64,000 bases of DNA from Lachnospiraceae bacterium (GCA_017427775.1 JAFRSD010000012.1:41761-105760), one strand, 5' to 3'; shown: positions 18,885 to 28,091, counted from the stretch's first letter. Notes: generated by a model from the letters alone, not told the origin. Numbers and translations are program-made.

Positions 18885-20325
18885 CTATCTCCTCTCTGGT
18901 TCTGCAAGGTACCATAAAGCTTACCGAAGTCCCTTCCGCACCGCTCTCAATCTTTAAGTCGTCGGTCTGATTATAATACAACCGGATACGCATATTGACA
19001 TTAACAAGACCGAACCCTCCGCTGCCTTCACTGACCGTCGGCTGTCCCTTCTTCATTCTGTCATTCAGATCATGAAGCTGTTCCGGACTCATCCCAAGCC
19101 CCGTATCGGTAACGGAAAAGTACAGGAATCCGTCCTCCAGTCTCCCCTTAACGCGGATTGTTCCGCCACCGCGCTTGATCTTGATCCCATGGTACAGCGC
19201 GTTCTCGACAAGCGGCTGCAGCAGAAGTTTCAGAATATAGTATTCGCCGATCTCATCCGGTATATCGATTTCATAATTCATGATATCGCGGTATCTTGTC
19301 TGCTGTATCTTCAGATAACCTTCGATATGCTTCTTCTCCTGGCTGATGGGGATCCAATCGGCTCCGGAGGAAAGACTGATCCGGAAGAAATCGCTCAAAG
19401 CGCTTGCCAGCTGAATGACCTCGTCCTTTTCGCCTGCTTCCGCCTTCCACACGATGGCATCCAGTGTATTGTAGAGAAAATGAGGATTGATCTGTGCCTG
19501 CAGCGTTCGGAGCTCAGCCTTTCGGAGGTTTCTCGCATCCTGGTTGCTCTTTTTCATCATATTCTTCAGGCGGTCAGCCATCGTATTTACCTGAATCGTC
19601 AGATTGCGCAGTTCGGTCACGTTGGTATCTTCGATTTTCGCATCCAATGATCCTTCGGCGATCTGCGCGGCGGCCTCCTCCAGGCGTTCAATCGGAAGCC
19701 TTACGGACGATGCGGTTGCCTTAACCGTCTTGTTCCGGACAAGCAGTGCGATGATAACGATCAGCACTTCCGCGATCGCGGTGATAAGCACCCATATCCG
19801 GAGGCTCAGGCTCATTCTGGCAGCTGAGTTGATCTCCTTTGCGATATATTCCGTGAGCATGCTGTCAACAAGTGACGCCACTCCGCGCACCTCTTCCACA
19901 ACCGCTTCATTCTGCACAACCGGGACTTCCGCATCGATATTTTCCTTTATGCGGTCTACGTAGTTCTCTAACGTCTGCATGGTCCGCCTTGCCACGATCA
20001 GTGAAAGACGGCTTTCCTCATCGGTCTGTTCCGTAATGCTGTCGATGGTATCGTTCACCTTCCGGATCAGCATATAAATGCTGCTGTCGGAAAATGTGTT
20101 GCGTCCGCTTACGATGTTCCATGCGCTCTCCGGGATTTCCTCCGTCACAACCGTCTTCAGATCGGCAACGGTTTTCATACGGTCAATCGAGTTATGGTAT
20201 TTGCCCGCGTAAAAGAGCATCAGAATAAGGCTTATGATGATCGGAATCACAAGCATGAACACAAGGCGGTGGCTCAGGTCGCTGATCTGCCTGAGAATAC
20301 TTTTTTCTTTTTTTACTTTACCCAT
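18859..20325 (-). CDS. Sensor histidine kinase (YesM-like)
   Basis: A 488-residue membrane kinase: first helix about 20-42, extracytoplasmic sensor region to about 165, second helix about 170-193, HAMP linker, then a His_kinase/HATPase module. The phosphorylated His lies in AQINPHFLYNTLDAI, and the N and G boxes are in LVENALYHGIK and GLGMS. Such kinases with an adjacent sugar-binding lipoprotein often sense sugar through that protein. I chose ATG 20325 (MGKVKKEK) with an AAAGG element 9 bases upstream. The longer frame runs into the preceding gene. Confidence 0.88.
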   Translation of the reverse strand: MGKVKKEKSILRQISDLSHRLVFMLVIPIIISLILMLFYAGKYHNSIDRMKTVADLKTVVTEEIPESAWNIVSGRNTFSDSSIYMLIRKVNDTIDSITEQTDEESRLSLIVARRTMQTLENYVDRIKENIDAEVPVVQNEAVVEEVRGVASLVDSMLTEYIAKEINSAARMSLSLRIWVLITAIAEVLIVIIALLVRNKTVKATASSVRLPIERLEEAAAQIAEGSLDAKIEDTNVTELRNLTIQVNTMADRLKNMMKKSNQDARNLRKAELRTLQAQINPHFLYNTLDAIVWKAEAGEKDEVIQLASALSDFFRISLSSGADWIPISQEKKHIEGYLKIQQTRYRDIMNYEIDIPDEIGEYYILKLLLQPLVENALYHGIKIKRGGGTIRVKGRLEDGFLYFSVTDTGLGMSPEQLHDLNDRMKKGQPTVSEGSGGFGLVNVNMRIRLYYNQTDDLKIESGAEGTSVSFMVPCRTREEIDENESISG

Positions 20326-20347
20326 TTCATGCCGCCTTTCCGCAGCC

Positions 20348-21322
20348 TTAATACCCTCTCGGTGCAATCGCGGAAACGTTCATCTCGTCGCTGAACACCT
20401 GCTCTTCGGGGTGAATTACCGCGTCCACACTTTCTCCGTTCTTCAGTTTGAGTGCCGTTTCCATCAAAGCTTTCCCGAGTTTCGGCGTGCATTCCACCAC
20501 ACAGTTGATCTTTCCGGACTTCAGTACATCAATGGCCTCCTGTCCTCCGTCAATCGAAATGATCAGAATGTCTTTCCCGGGGATTAGATTTGCTTTTTCT
20601 ATCTCGGGAATCGCTCCGATCGTCATCTCATCATTATGGGAGAACACAACGTCAATCGATTCGCCGTACCTGTCGAGAAGATATCTCATGCATTCCGCGC
20701 CGCGGCTCTTCAAAAAGTCTCCGTCGATACTCTCTAAAATGCTCATGCGGTCGTCATCTTTGATCGTGTCGAAAAAGCCTGCCTGCCTTTGGCGCATGGG
20801 CGTGGAATTTTCCGTTCCGGTGATTTCCACAATATTAATATGCTCCAATCCGAGGCTGTCCGCTTTCCGGATCAGGTATTCCGCCGCCATGACGCCTTCT
20901 TTATAAAAGTCGGCGCCGATCAGGCATGTCGTAAGGCCGTCCTGCTCGGTATTGATGTCGCGGTCCACCAGTATTACCGGGATTCCGGCATCCTTGGCTT
21001 CCTTGAGCACATTGTCCCAGCCTTCTTCAACGACCGGAGAGAATGCGATCGCATCAACCTTATAAGCGATAAACCGTCGTATGGCGGCTATCTGATTCTC
21101 CTGCTTCTGGTTGGCGTTCTCTAGCATCAGGCCGATTCCGTAAACCTCAGCCTGTTCTTCGATATCACGCGTATTGCCGATACGCCACGCACTCTCGCTT
21201 CCGATCTGGCTGAACCCCAAAACCAGTCTCGTATCGCTTTGTTCGTCGCCTTTCCGCCCGCATCCCGCAACCGCAAGCATCAGGGCGATAACGATAACGC
21301 CCAATAAGATTTTCCTATCCAT
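20348..21322 (-). CDS. ytfQ: YtfQ-like galactofuranose-type binding lipoprotein, probable sensor co-receptor
   Basis: A 324-residue lipoprotein with lipobox LAVAGC (Cys21) and a Peripla_BP_4 fold. Segments such as LGFSQIGSES, NQKQENQIAAIRRFI and PVILVDRDI closely resemble E. coli YtfQ as I remember it. It is the first gene of a three-gene unit with the sensor kinase and regulator, not with the permeases, so I infer that it presents ligand to the kinase. It could also feed the ABC transporter as a second receptor. The next gene starts 22 bases further on. Confidence 0.85.
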   Translation of the reverse strand: MDRKILLGVIVIALMLAVAGCGRKGDEQSDTRLVLGFSQIGSESAWRIGNTRDIEEQAEVYGIGLMLENANQKQENQIAAIRRFIAYKVDAIAFSPVVEEGWDNVLKEAKDAGIPVILVDRDINTEQDGLTTCLIGADFYKEGVMAAEYLIRKADSLGLEHINIVEITGTENSTPMRQRQAGFFDTIKDDDRMSILESIDGDFLKSRGAECMRYLLDRYGESIDVVFSHNDEMTIGAIPEIEKANLIPGKDILIISIDGGQEAIDVLKSGKINCVVECTPKLGKALMETALKLKNGESVDAVIHPEEQVFSDEMNVSAIAPRGY

Positions 21323-21344
21323 AAGCCTTCTCTTTTCTTTTAGA

Positions 21345-21377
21345 AAAGCCGATACTTTTTATATCGGTATCGGCTTT
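21345..21377 (-). terminator. Terminator of the ABC exporter operon
   Basis: An 11-bp perfect stem (21345-21355 with 21367-21377, GTATCGGCTTT type) lies downstream of the exporter operon on the minus strand, with a short T-rich tail. A second perfect 9-bp hairpin (TGCAGGGAA, 21406-21414 with 21421-21429) lies between it and the stop and has no T-run. Confidence 0.65.
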
Positions 21378-21488
21378 CGTTCTCTTTCCGCTGCGCCTTC
21401 GCTTGTGCAGGGAAGTGGTATTCCCTGCACCGGACGGCACTTTACGTATTCTGAGGATCCCGCCTGCAGAAAAACGATAATCGGTAAA

Positions 21489-23435
21489 TTAATCCAGTTC
21501 CCTGGTTCCCATGTAGAGCTCGTAATATCTGCCCTTCTGCGCGAGCAGATCGTCATGGTCGCCGCGCTCGATGATCTCGCCGTGCTCCAATACCATGATG
21601 GCATTGGCGTTACGAACCGTCGAAAGGCGGTGCGCGATGACAAATGTGGTGCGGTCCTTCATCAGACGGTCCATACCGTGCTCAATGTGACGCTCGGTAC
21701 GGGTGTCGACCGAACTGGTTGCTTCGTCAAGCACCAGGATCGGTGCCTTGGAAAGCGCTGCTCTTGCAATATTGAGAAGCTGTCTCTGGCCTTGCGAAAG
21801 GTTTGCGCCGTCGCCTTCAAGCTTCGTCTGATATCCGTCAGACAGACGCATGATAAAGCTGTGTGCGCTGGCCGTCTTCGCTGCCGCGATAACTTCCTCA
21901 TCGGTCGCATCCAGACGCCCGTAACGGATATTTTCCATAACCGTTCCGGAGAACAGGTGCGTATCCTGAAGTACCATTGCGATATTCTTACGAAGCACGT
22001 CTCTTTCAATCTGCTTAACGTCTACGCCGTCAATCGTAATCTTACCTTCGTTAATGTCATAGAAACGGTTCAGAAGGTTCGTGATCGTCGTCTTGCCGGC
22101 ACCGGTGGAGCCGACAAATGCAATCTTCTGTCCAGGCTTCGCATACAGATTGATGTCCTTGAGAACAACCTTGTCAGGGTTGTAACCGAAGGTTACATGC
22201 TCCATGACAACATGGCCTTTCATCGCGGGCATCGGATCGGCATCCTTTACATCCGGAGCTTCCGGAACCTCGTCCATAACTTCGAAGACACGCTCAGCGC
22301 CTGCGAGAGCCGAGAAGAAGGTTGCCATCTGCTGGGAAAGCATGTTGATCGGCATCGCGAACTGACGGGAATAGTTGGCAAATACCGTAAGTCCTCCGGC
22401 CGTAACCTTGCCGAAGATCATCAGCACGCCGCCGATACCAACCGTTGCAGCGTAGGAAATCTGCGAAGTGTTGCCCATGATCGGTCCGGTCACGCCGCCC
22501 CAGAACTGCGCCTTGAACTGCTTGTCACGCATATCGTCATTAAGAGCGGAGAATTCTTCCACGCAGCATTCCTCGTGGTTGAATACCTTTACGACCTTCT
22601 GACCGGTAACGGTCTCTTCGATGTAGCCGTTCACCGCGCCGAGTGCGCTCTGCTGTGCAGCGTAGTATTTGCGGCTCAGTTTACCGATTGTTAATCCGCC
22701 GAACAGAAGAAGCGGAATGAATACAACGGTCACGATCGTCAGGATCCAGCTTGTGGTAATCATGAAGATCAGCGTTCCGACAAGCGTTACGCCGCCTGAA
22801 ACAAGCTGTGTGAACGAGTTGTTGATCATGACATCGATGTTATCAATATCATTTGTGAAACGGGACATGATCTCACCGGTCTGTCTCGAGTCAAAGAAAC
22901 GAACCGGAAGCTTCTGTAATTTTGCGAACAGATCGTTACGGATCCGTTCAATCATACCCTGCGAGATGGAAAGCATCAGGCGGGCCTGCGTATAGGTTGT
23001 GATAACGCCGATGCAGTAAATGGAAGCGAGCATGATAAGCGCCATCAGAATGTAGGTCATTACAGCCGGATCACCGGGGAAGAACTTATCCGCCAGCCGG
23101 AGGATCCATTTGTCCGCGATCTTTTCGAATACGGATCTCTTTAATTCCTTATCCGGATGTACCGCCAGGTCAAGCTTGTTGATGATCGGTGCCATAAAGT
23201 AACTGCCGACAAGGCTCGTTACCGTCGTTACAAGCATGCACAGAAGAACGAGTACGAAACGGAGACGGAAACCGTGCATGTAGGTAAGAAGACGGGCGAT
23301 GGTCTTCTTCGCGCTCTTCGGCTTGCCGCCCATCATTCCACGGCCTCTCGGGCCTCCCTGCGGACGCTGCTTGAACGCATTTTTCTTAGCTATGCTGTTG
23401 TACTGCTGCTGCAGCTGTTCCAAAGATCTTGCCAT
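21489..23435 (-). CDS. ABC exporter half-transporter B (multidrug type)
   Basis: A 648-residue protein with an N-terminal poly-Gln/basic stretch, a six-helix exporter membrane domain (about 60-370) and a C-terminal nucleotide-binding domain: Walker A GSTGAGKTT, signature LSQGQRQ, Walker B ILVLDEATSSVD and switch His in IAHRLSTV. It is adjacent to and co-oriented with a second half-transporter, as in heterodimeric exporters such as LmrCD or YheIH. The substrate is unknown. The start is ATG 23435 with a GGGGG-rich binding site 8 bases upstream. The previous stop is 5 bases away. Confidence 0.9.
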   Translation of the reverse strand: MARSLEQLQQQYNSIAKKNAFKQRPQGGPRGRGMMGGKPKSAKKTIARLLTYMHGFRLRFVLVLLCMLVTTVTSLVGSYFMAPIINKLDLAVHPDKELKRSVFEKIADKWILRLADKFFPGDPAVMTYILMALIMLASIYCIGVITTYTQARLMLSISQGMIERIRNDLFAKLQKLPVRFFDSRQTGEIMSRFTNDIDNIDVMINNSFTQLVSGGVTLVGTLIFMITTSWILTIVTVVFIPLLLFGGLTIGKLSRKYYAAQQSALGAVNGYIEETVTGQKVVKVFNHEECCVEEFSALNDDMRDKQFKAQFWGGVTGPIMGNTSQISYAATVGIGGVLMIFGKVTAGGLTVFANYSRQFAMPINMLSQQMATFFSALAGAERVFEVMDEVPEAPDVKDADPMPAMKGHVVMEHVTFGYNPDKVVLKDINLYAKPGQKIAFVGSTGAGKTTITNLLNRFYDINEGKITIDGVDVKQIERDVLRKNIAMVLQDTHLFSGTVMENIRYGRLDATDEEVIAAAKTASAHSFIMRLSDGYQTKLEGDGANLSQGQRQLLNIARAALSKAPILVLDEATSSVDTRTERHIEHGMDRLMKDRTTFVIAHRLSTVRNANAIMVLEHGEIIERGDHDDLLAQKGRYYELYMGTRELD

Positions 23436-23439
23436 CTGC

Positions 23440-25209
23440 TCACGCCCCCTTTCCCGTCTGAGACTCGTAAATTTCACGGTACTCGGTATTATTTGCAAGC
23501 AGCTCGTCATGGGTTCCCATGCCGGTGATTATACCGTCATCCATAACGATGATCGTGTCAGCATCCTGAACGGAGCTGATACGCTGCGCAATGATCAGCT
23601 TGGTCGCTTTGCGGAGATTCTCGGTATACGGATCCGCCTCGCCCATGATCGGCGTGGATTTCTCGGAAAATGCTTTCCGGATCTGTGCCTCGGTTGCCGT
23701 ATCAACGGCACTCGTCGAGTCATCGAGGATTAGGATCTTCGGCTTCTTAAGAAGCGCTCTTGCGATACAGAGACGCTGCTTCTGGCCGCCGGATACGTTT
23801 GTTCCGCCCTGCTCGATCATCGTGTTGTAGCCGTCACGGAAGGAGGAGACAAATTTGTCGGCCTGCGCGTACTCTGCCATACGCCGGATCTCTTCGGGCG
23901 TGGCATTTTCGTCGCCCCACTGAAGGTTCTCGGTTACGGTTCCTGAGAACAGCGTATTCTTCTGAAGAACCATGGAAACACCTTCACGCAGGTTATAAAG
24001 CGAGTAGTCGCGGACATCTACGCCGTCCACGAGCACTTCGCCCTCGTCACAGTCATACAGTCTCGGGATCATTGAAACGAGCGTCGTCTTGCCGCAGCCC
24101 GTGGAACCGATGATGCCGACCGTAGCGCCTGCCGGGATATGCAGGTTAATCTTGTTCAGAACCTTCTCCTCACTGTTTTTATAGTAACGGAAGGAAACGT
24201 CTTTGAATGTGATCTCACCATGCTGAACCGTCAGATCCTTATACTTCGCGTTCGCGTCGGTCAGGTCGAGCGGCTCGTCCATAACCTCACGGATACGCTT
24301 TGCGGAAGCCAGTGCTCTCGAGGAGAACATCAGCAGGAAGGTGATCATAACAAGCGAGGAGAGAATCTGCGTTACATAAGTTAAGAACGCGGACAGGTCA
24401 CCGATCTCCATTCTGTAATCGAGAACCATCGGACCGCCGATCAAAATAACGGCGATTACGGTTCCGTTCATGAAAAGCGTCATGACCGGAGACATGAAGA
24501 TCATTACCTTGGCTGCGGAAATTCCTGCTTTTTTCAGGTTCGCGTTGGATTCGCGGAACTTCTCGATCTCGTAATCTTCCCGAACGAAGCTCTTAACAAC
24601 GCGTACGTTTGTAACATTTTCCTGCACCGTCGAGTTCAGGGCGTCAACCTTCTTCTGAACGCGTCCGAATCTCGGGAAACCGGTAAGGATAATACCGCCG
24701 ACCGCCACAAGCATGGTCGGAATGGATACGGCAAATACAACCGACAACGGGGGATTCAAAAGAATCGCCATCACTAACGCCGCGATCATCATACCCGGTG
24801 CGCGGAGTGCCATACGCAGAACCATCGCGATAAAGTTCTGCACCTGCGTTACGTCGTTGGTAAGACGCGTAACCAGGGAACCCGTTGAAAACTTATCGAT
24901 ATTCGCGAATGAATACTGCTGGATCCGGCGATAGCAATCCTCCCTGAGATCAGCGGCAAAGCTGACGGAAGCCTTTGAAGCAAAATAGGCGCCGCCGATT
25001 CCGCCGGCCATCATTACAAGCGCCGTCAGAATCATTAAGCCCATGATTCCGAGGCTGGTCGCCGTTGTCAGCGTTCCCTTGTTCGCATTGTTGATCACGA
25101 TCGCAAGAAGTCTCGGCATGATTACTTCACCGACAACCTCCACGATCATACAAAGCGGTCCAAGGATGAAGAACGCCAGATAAGGCTTAATGTACTTCGA
25201 CCATTTCAT
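23440..25209 (-). CDS. ABC exporter half-transporter A (multidrug type)
   Basis: A 589-residue exporter subunit with six membrane helices (about 15-310) and a nucleotide-binding domain with Walker A GSTGCGKTT, signature VSGGQKQR, Walker B ILILDDSTSAVD and a loop QRISSV where most subunits have HRxS. In Walker B, Asp replaces the catalytic Glu, and the H-loop His is Gln, so this is probably the degenerate-site partner of a heterodimer with the downstream half-transporter. ATG 25209 is chosen over an upstream TTG in the same frame. It follows marR by about 48 bases. Confidence 0.9.
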   Translation of the reverse strand: MKWSKYIKPYLAFFILGPLCMIVEVVGEVIMPRLLAIVINNANKGTLTTATSLGIMGLMILTALVMMAGGIGGAYFASKASVSFAADLREDCYRRIQQYSFANIDKFSTGSLVTRLTNDVTQVQNFIAMVLRMALRAPGMMIAALVMAILLNPPLSVVFAVSIPTMLVAVGGIILTGFPRFGRVQKKVDALNSTVQENVTNVRVVKSFVREDYEIEKFRESNANLKKAGISAAKVMIFMSPVMTLFMNGTVIAVILIGGPMVLDYRMEIGDLSAFLTYVTQILSSLVMITFLLMFSSRALASAKRIREVMDEPLDLTDANAKYKDLTVQHGEITFKDVSFRYYKNSEEKVLNKINLHIPAGATVGIIGSTGCGKTTLVSMIPRLYDCDEGEVLVDGVDVRDYSLYNLREGVSMVLQKNTLFSGTVTENLQWGDENATPEEIRRMAEYAQADKFVSSFRDGYNTMIEQGGTNVSGGQKQRLCIARALLKKPKILILDDSTSAVDTATEAQIRKAFSEKSTPIMGEADPYTENLRKATKLIIAQRISSVQDADTIIVMDDGIITGMGTHDELLANNTEYREIYESQTGKGA

Positions 25210-25257
25210 ATAATATGTGTTCCTTTCTTTCCGGGACCTTCCCGGCAAACTGCTGTT

Positions 25258-25701
25258 TTATTCGGATGCCGTAAGCGATTTCAGGTTTCCCTGCATCCGA
25301 AGAAGCACTTCCATGAACGATTCCAGTTCTTCGTCCGAAATACCCGCGCACATTGCCTCATCAAGATCCTTAAAAATCTGCTTCGTACGTTCCACGATCG
25401 TGCGGCCGGTCTTGGAAACCGTGATTTCCTTCTCCCTGCCGTTTCGCATGGACCGCTCGATGAACCCTGCCTTTTCCAGTTTCTGGAGGGTTCCAGTAAC
25501 GGCTGCGGGACTGATTCCGAAAGCCTTCGCCATCTCCGCCTGAGAAGGAATCTTCTCACAATGATACAGATACATAAGCATCATATGCTGGCTTCGGTGA
25601 ATGCCGAGAGTTGAGAGCTGGTTTTCTACGGCCGCCCGATGTGCCCGGTCGGTTGCACAGAAGGTCTGTACAATGTCCGTAGACGAATGTCTGCCTGCCA
25701 T
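25258..25701 (-). CDS. MarR-family transcriptional regulator
   Basis: A 147-residue regulator with a winged helix-turn-helix: the recognition region is QAEMAKAFGISPAAVTGTLQKLE and the wing is RNGREKEITVSKTG. As first gene of the unit with two ABC exporters, and with palindromic sites on its own promoter, it is very likely an autorepressor that releases the exporter operon when it binds a ligand. ATG 25701 follows AAAGGAG by 6 bases. The open frame runs on upstream to 25845 through the promoter and operators, so that extension is not used. Confidence 0.9.
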   Translation of the reverse strand: MAGRHSSTDIVQTFCATDRAHRAAVENQLSTLGIHRSQHMMLMYLYHCEKIPSQAEMAKAFGISPAAVTGTLQKLEKAGFIERSMRNGREKEITVSKTGRTIVERTKQIFKDLDEAMCAGISDEELESFMEVLLRMQGNLKSLTASE

Positions 25702-25768
25702 AGCTGCTCCTTTCCTTTGATTTGTTCCGCCCAAACCGGTAACGGTTCGCGGAAACCGGCAAACGCAA

Positions 25769-25796
25769 ATTAACGCGTTAATTGTTAACGCGTTAA
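25769..25796. promoter_or_regulatory. Tandem MarR operators TTAACGCGTTAA
   Basis: Two copies of the perfect 12-bp palindrome TTAACGCGTTAA (25770-25781 and 25785-25796) lie 15 bp apart, start to start. They sit immediately downstream of and touching the -10 box of the marR-exporter promoter, across the expected transcription start. This placement is typical for repression by a dimeric MarR protein. The assignment to this MarR is inferred. Confidence 0.8.
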
Positions 25797-25823
25797 TTAT
25801 ACCAAGAAAAATGCAATTGTCAA
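25796..25823 (-). promoter_or_regulatory. Promoter of the marR-ABC exporter operon
   Basis: A near-perfect sigma-A promoter on the minus strand: TTGACA (25823-25818), a 16-base spacer, and TATAAT (25801-25796) preceded by TGG as an extended -10. It would be very strong if it were not blocked by the operators that start at its -10 box. Confidence 0.85.
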
Positions 25824-25971
25824 TAGTAGTATTCGTTCTTTTCAATGAATTCTTTTATCCTGAAAAACCGTATCCTGCGATTTGCCGTTTCGCCGATTCC
25901 GCTTTGTCCAAACACCGGTTCGCAAAACTAATGGCGATTCCCCAAAGAATAATGTCAGTTCCCCCCAAAAT

Positions 25972-26001
25972 ATTAACGCGCACCGTATGGTACGCGTTAA
26001 T
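25972..26001. terminator. Hairpin with operator-like arms after the frameshifted 26050 gene
   Basis: ATTAACGCG (25972-25980) and CGCGTTAAT (25993-26001) pair, and the stem continues inward to 13 bp with one G-U and a 4-base loop. On the minus strand it is followed by ATTTTGG. It probably terminates the sigma-factor operon. Its arms repeat the TTAACGCG half-site of the marR operators 180 bp away, so it could also bind the repressor. Confidence 0.55.
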
Positions 26002-26049
26002 TCTTCCTTTCTTCTCCCCTCACAACAGGAGCAGAACCGGTCTACTCTT

Positions 26050-27421
26050 TTATTTCCACAACCGGATCTCCCGTACCTGACCGTCTGTGGCATGGAACGT
26101 TACCGAAGTCTCGGGATTGAGTGCGTAAATCCAATGGATTTCGACATATTCGGTCTTTGCTTCATTGGTATAATATACGCGAATACAGTCTTCCGCGGAT
26201 CCTTTCCATACATCCGGCGCTCCCGCAATCTTGTCGAAATACTCCGCAAGACCTCTTGCCCCGTCTCCGATAAACTCTTTCTCCGTGCCCGAGCAGATTG
26301 CTTCCGCTTCCGCTAATGTAATGTTCCGCGCCCCCGGTGCAAGGATTCCGCGAATGATCTGAATCTGTTTCGTGCACTGATTCGGATCCGTTACCATGTA
26401 GACTCCGTCCGAGGTAAGATTTCTCAACCGCTCCTTCGTATTTTCATCCGCATCCTGAAAAGCTTTATCATAGATGCCCTTGGGTTCCTCTCCCCAGTTA
26501 TCCTCACTGCTGTTTAAATAAGGCACTTTCTCCGAAATGAAATCATCCAACGATTCGCAGTTCTGCAGCCACTTCTTCCCGCACACCGGAAAAGTCCTCG
26601 GAGCGGATCAGAAACAAGATTGTCTGGTGAATACTCTTATACGGAATCTGAGCTTCTTCCGGCATTACTGCGATTCCTTCTACCGTAATCGGTTCGTTGT
26701 CAAAAAACCAGTTTTTGTGATCCCTTACGACTGCCAGCAAAGCTTCGTTGCGGTCTGTTCTTTTACAAAGCTCGGACAGCCCGTTAAAACTCTGTTTAAT
26801 TGCGTTGTAACCCATGTCCATACTGTCATATGCCAGAACATCCGGGAAGAGCGGGTAGAAAAGAACCGTCTGCACCAGATTCTCTGTTGACATTCCGGAA
26901 AGAACCTCATCCGGAATCCTGCAGGCTTTTACCATATCCGCATGATTGCCGTATGCCCAGGTTGTCATGCCCGGCAGGCTCGGATAGCGGTATCCGGTAT
27001 ACTCCGCCGGAAAATACATGTCCATAATCTCCTGATCAGTCGCCTTCGGGCCCTCCTCAGCTTTGCCGAAAGGATCCGTCGTTTCGGTCGGTGTTGCCGT
27101 TCCGGTTGGGGTTTCAGTTGCCGTTCCGGTCGGTGTTGCTGACGCCACTCCGGTTTCTTTGCCCGGTTCCTTCACGGATAACCGGAGTTTAATTGCCGCC
27201 ACCGTTACCCCTACAACCACAAGAACCGCCGCCGCACACAGCGCGACCCGGCCCCAGGCTGCAAGTACCGGTGCAACACGCCCGCGGGATTTCTTTTCCT
27301 TTTCCGGATTACCTGCATCCCCCCGTGTAAACACGGAAGATGTATTCTTCCTGTTTTGCTGTCTTTCATATTGCGCTTTCGCTTCCATTACCCTGCGAAA
27401 TACTTCATCATGATCTCTCAT
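26050..27421 (-). pseudogene. Membrane protein partner of the ECF sigma factor, split by a one-base frameshift near 26545
   Basis: Two overlapping frames (26543-27421 and 26050-26586) read best as one gene. The first encodes a cytoplasmic N-terminus, one membrane helix (about 57-80), a Thr/Pro-rich linker and an external domain, and stops at TGA 26543-26545. Removing one G from the GG just before that stop joins LRIV to DDFISEKVPYLNS without a break, giving about 456 residues. The second frame has only a poor GTG start. It overlaps the sigma factor stop as ATGA, so it is probably the regulator (anti-sigma type) or output of that sigma factor. Mutation or sequencing error remains open. Confidence 0.65.
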
Positions 27422-27972
27422 AGTCTTCCTCCGTTCCCTGCTATCTCCAGTTTCTTCCGAAGAGCTTTCTTGGCCCGTTCAAACAGATGATAGGTTCCGG
27501 CCGACGTTTTTCCCATAAGACCTGAAATCTCCTGCAAATCCTTTCCTTCGTAAAATTTCAGTTGCAGGACCCTTCGGTAATCCGGTTTCAGGCTGTCCAT
27601 CGCCTGATACAACCGTTCCCGTTCTTCCTGTTCGATATATATTTCTTCTGCGTCACCGTACCCTCCGTCCGAACCGGCCAGTTCCTCAGAGAGTTGTTCC
27701 GTTTCCTGCGGCCGACAGCGAATGAAATCGATTGCGAGATTTCTTCCGATTGCGTAAAGCCATGTTTTAAAAGAAGATTTTCCCGAAAACTTCGGCTTCT
27801 TTGTGGCCAGAACGATAATCGTTTCTTCTGCCATATCTTCGGCATCGTCCATATTATTGACATAGGCATTCAGATAATGTGCAAGCCCGTCATAATATGC
27901 GTTGATGATTTCCCGAATTCCTTCGTCATCCCCGGAAAGGAAACGGCGGTAGCTACCTGCACCGTTGTCCAT
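27418..27972 (-). CDS. ECF-type RNA polymerase sigma factor
   Basis: A 184-residue sigma-70 family protein with region 2 (DDAEDMAEETIIVLATK and SFKTWLYAIGRNLAIDFIR, about 50-95) and region 4 (LKPDYRRVLQLKFYEGKDLQEISGLMGKT, about 135-165), and without regions 1 and 3, so ECF type. It is coupled by ATGA overlap to the membrane protein that probably controls it. The target genes are unknown. ATG 27972 is preceded by AAAGGAGG at about 10 bases. The frame open to 28077 has no better start. Confidence 0.88.
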   Translation of the reverse strand: MDNGAGSYRRFLSGDDEGIREIINAYYDGLAHYLNAYVNNMDDAEDMAEETIIVLATKKPKFSGKSSFKTWLYAIGRNLAIDFIRCRPQETEQLSEELAGSDGGYGDAEEIYIEQEERERLYQAMDSLKPDYRRVLQLKFYEGKDLQEISGLMGKTSAGTYHLFERAKKALRKKLEIAGNGGRL

Positions 27973-28064
27973 TGATGCGTTCCTCCTTTGCTCTTCTATC
28001 CCTTTGTCGGGGAAAATGCCGCTTTTTCGCCACTTATTTTTCAAAAAAGCAGAAAAATCCCAAA

Positions 28065-28091
28065 GAGCGGAATCCATATCGGATTCCGCTC
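28065..28091 (-). terminator. Rho-independent terminator after the zinc-ribbon gene
   Basis: An 11-bp perfect stem (GAGCGGAATCC at 28065-28075 with 28081-28091, 5-base loop) is followed on the minus strand by TTTGGGATTTTT. It lies 8 bases after the stop of the 28099-28449 gene and separates it from the sigma factor. Confidence 0.85.

Noticed and set aside
21174..22694. 506-residue plus-strand open frame opposite the ABC exporter
   Set aside because: It mirrors the codons of the exporter gene, has no ribosome binding site and its sequence is composition-like shadow coding.
26050..26586. Independent 178-residue gene starting at GTG 26586
   Set aside because: The joined reading after a one-base correction is more natural, and the N-terminus MCGKKWLQ overlaps coding sequence in the other frame.
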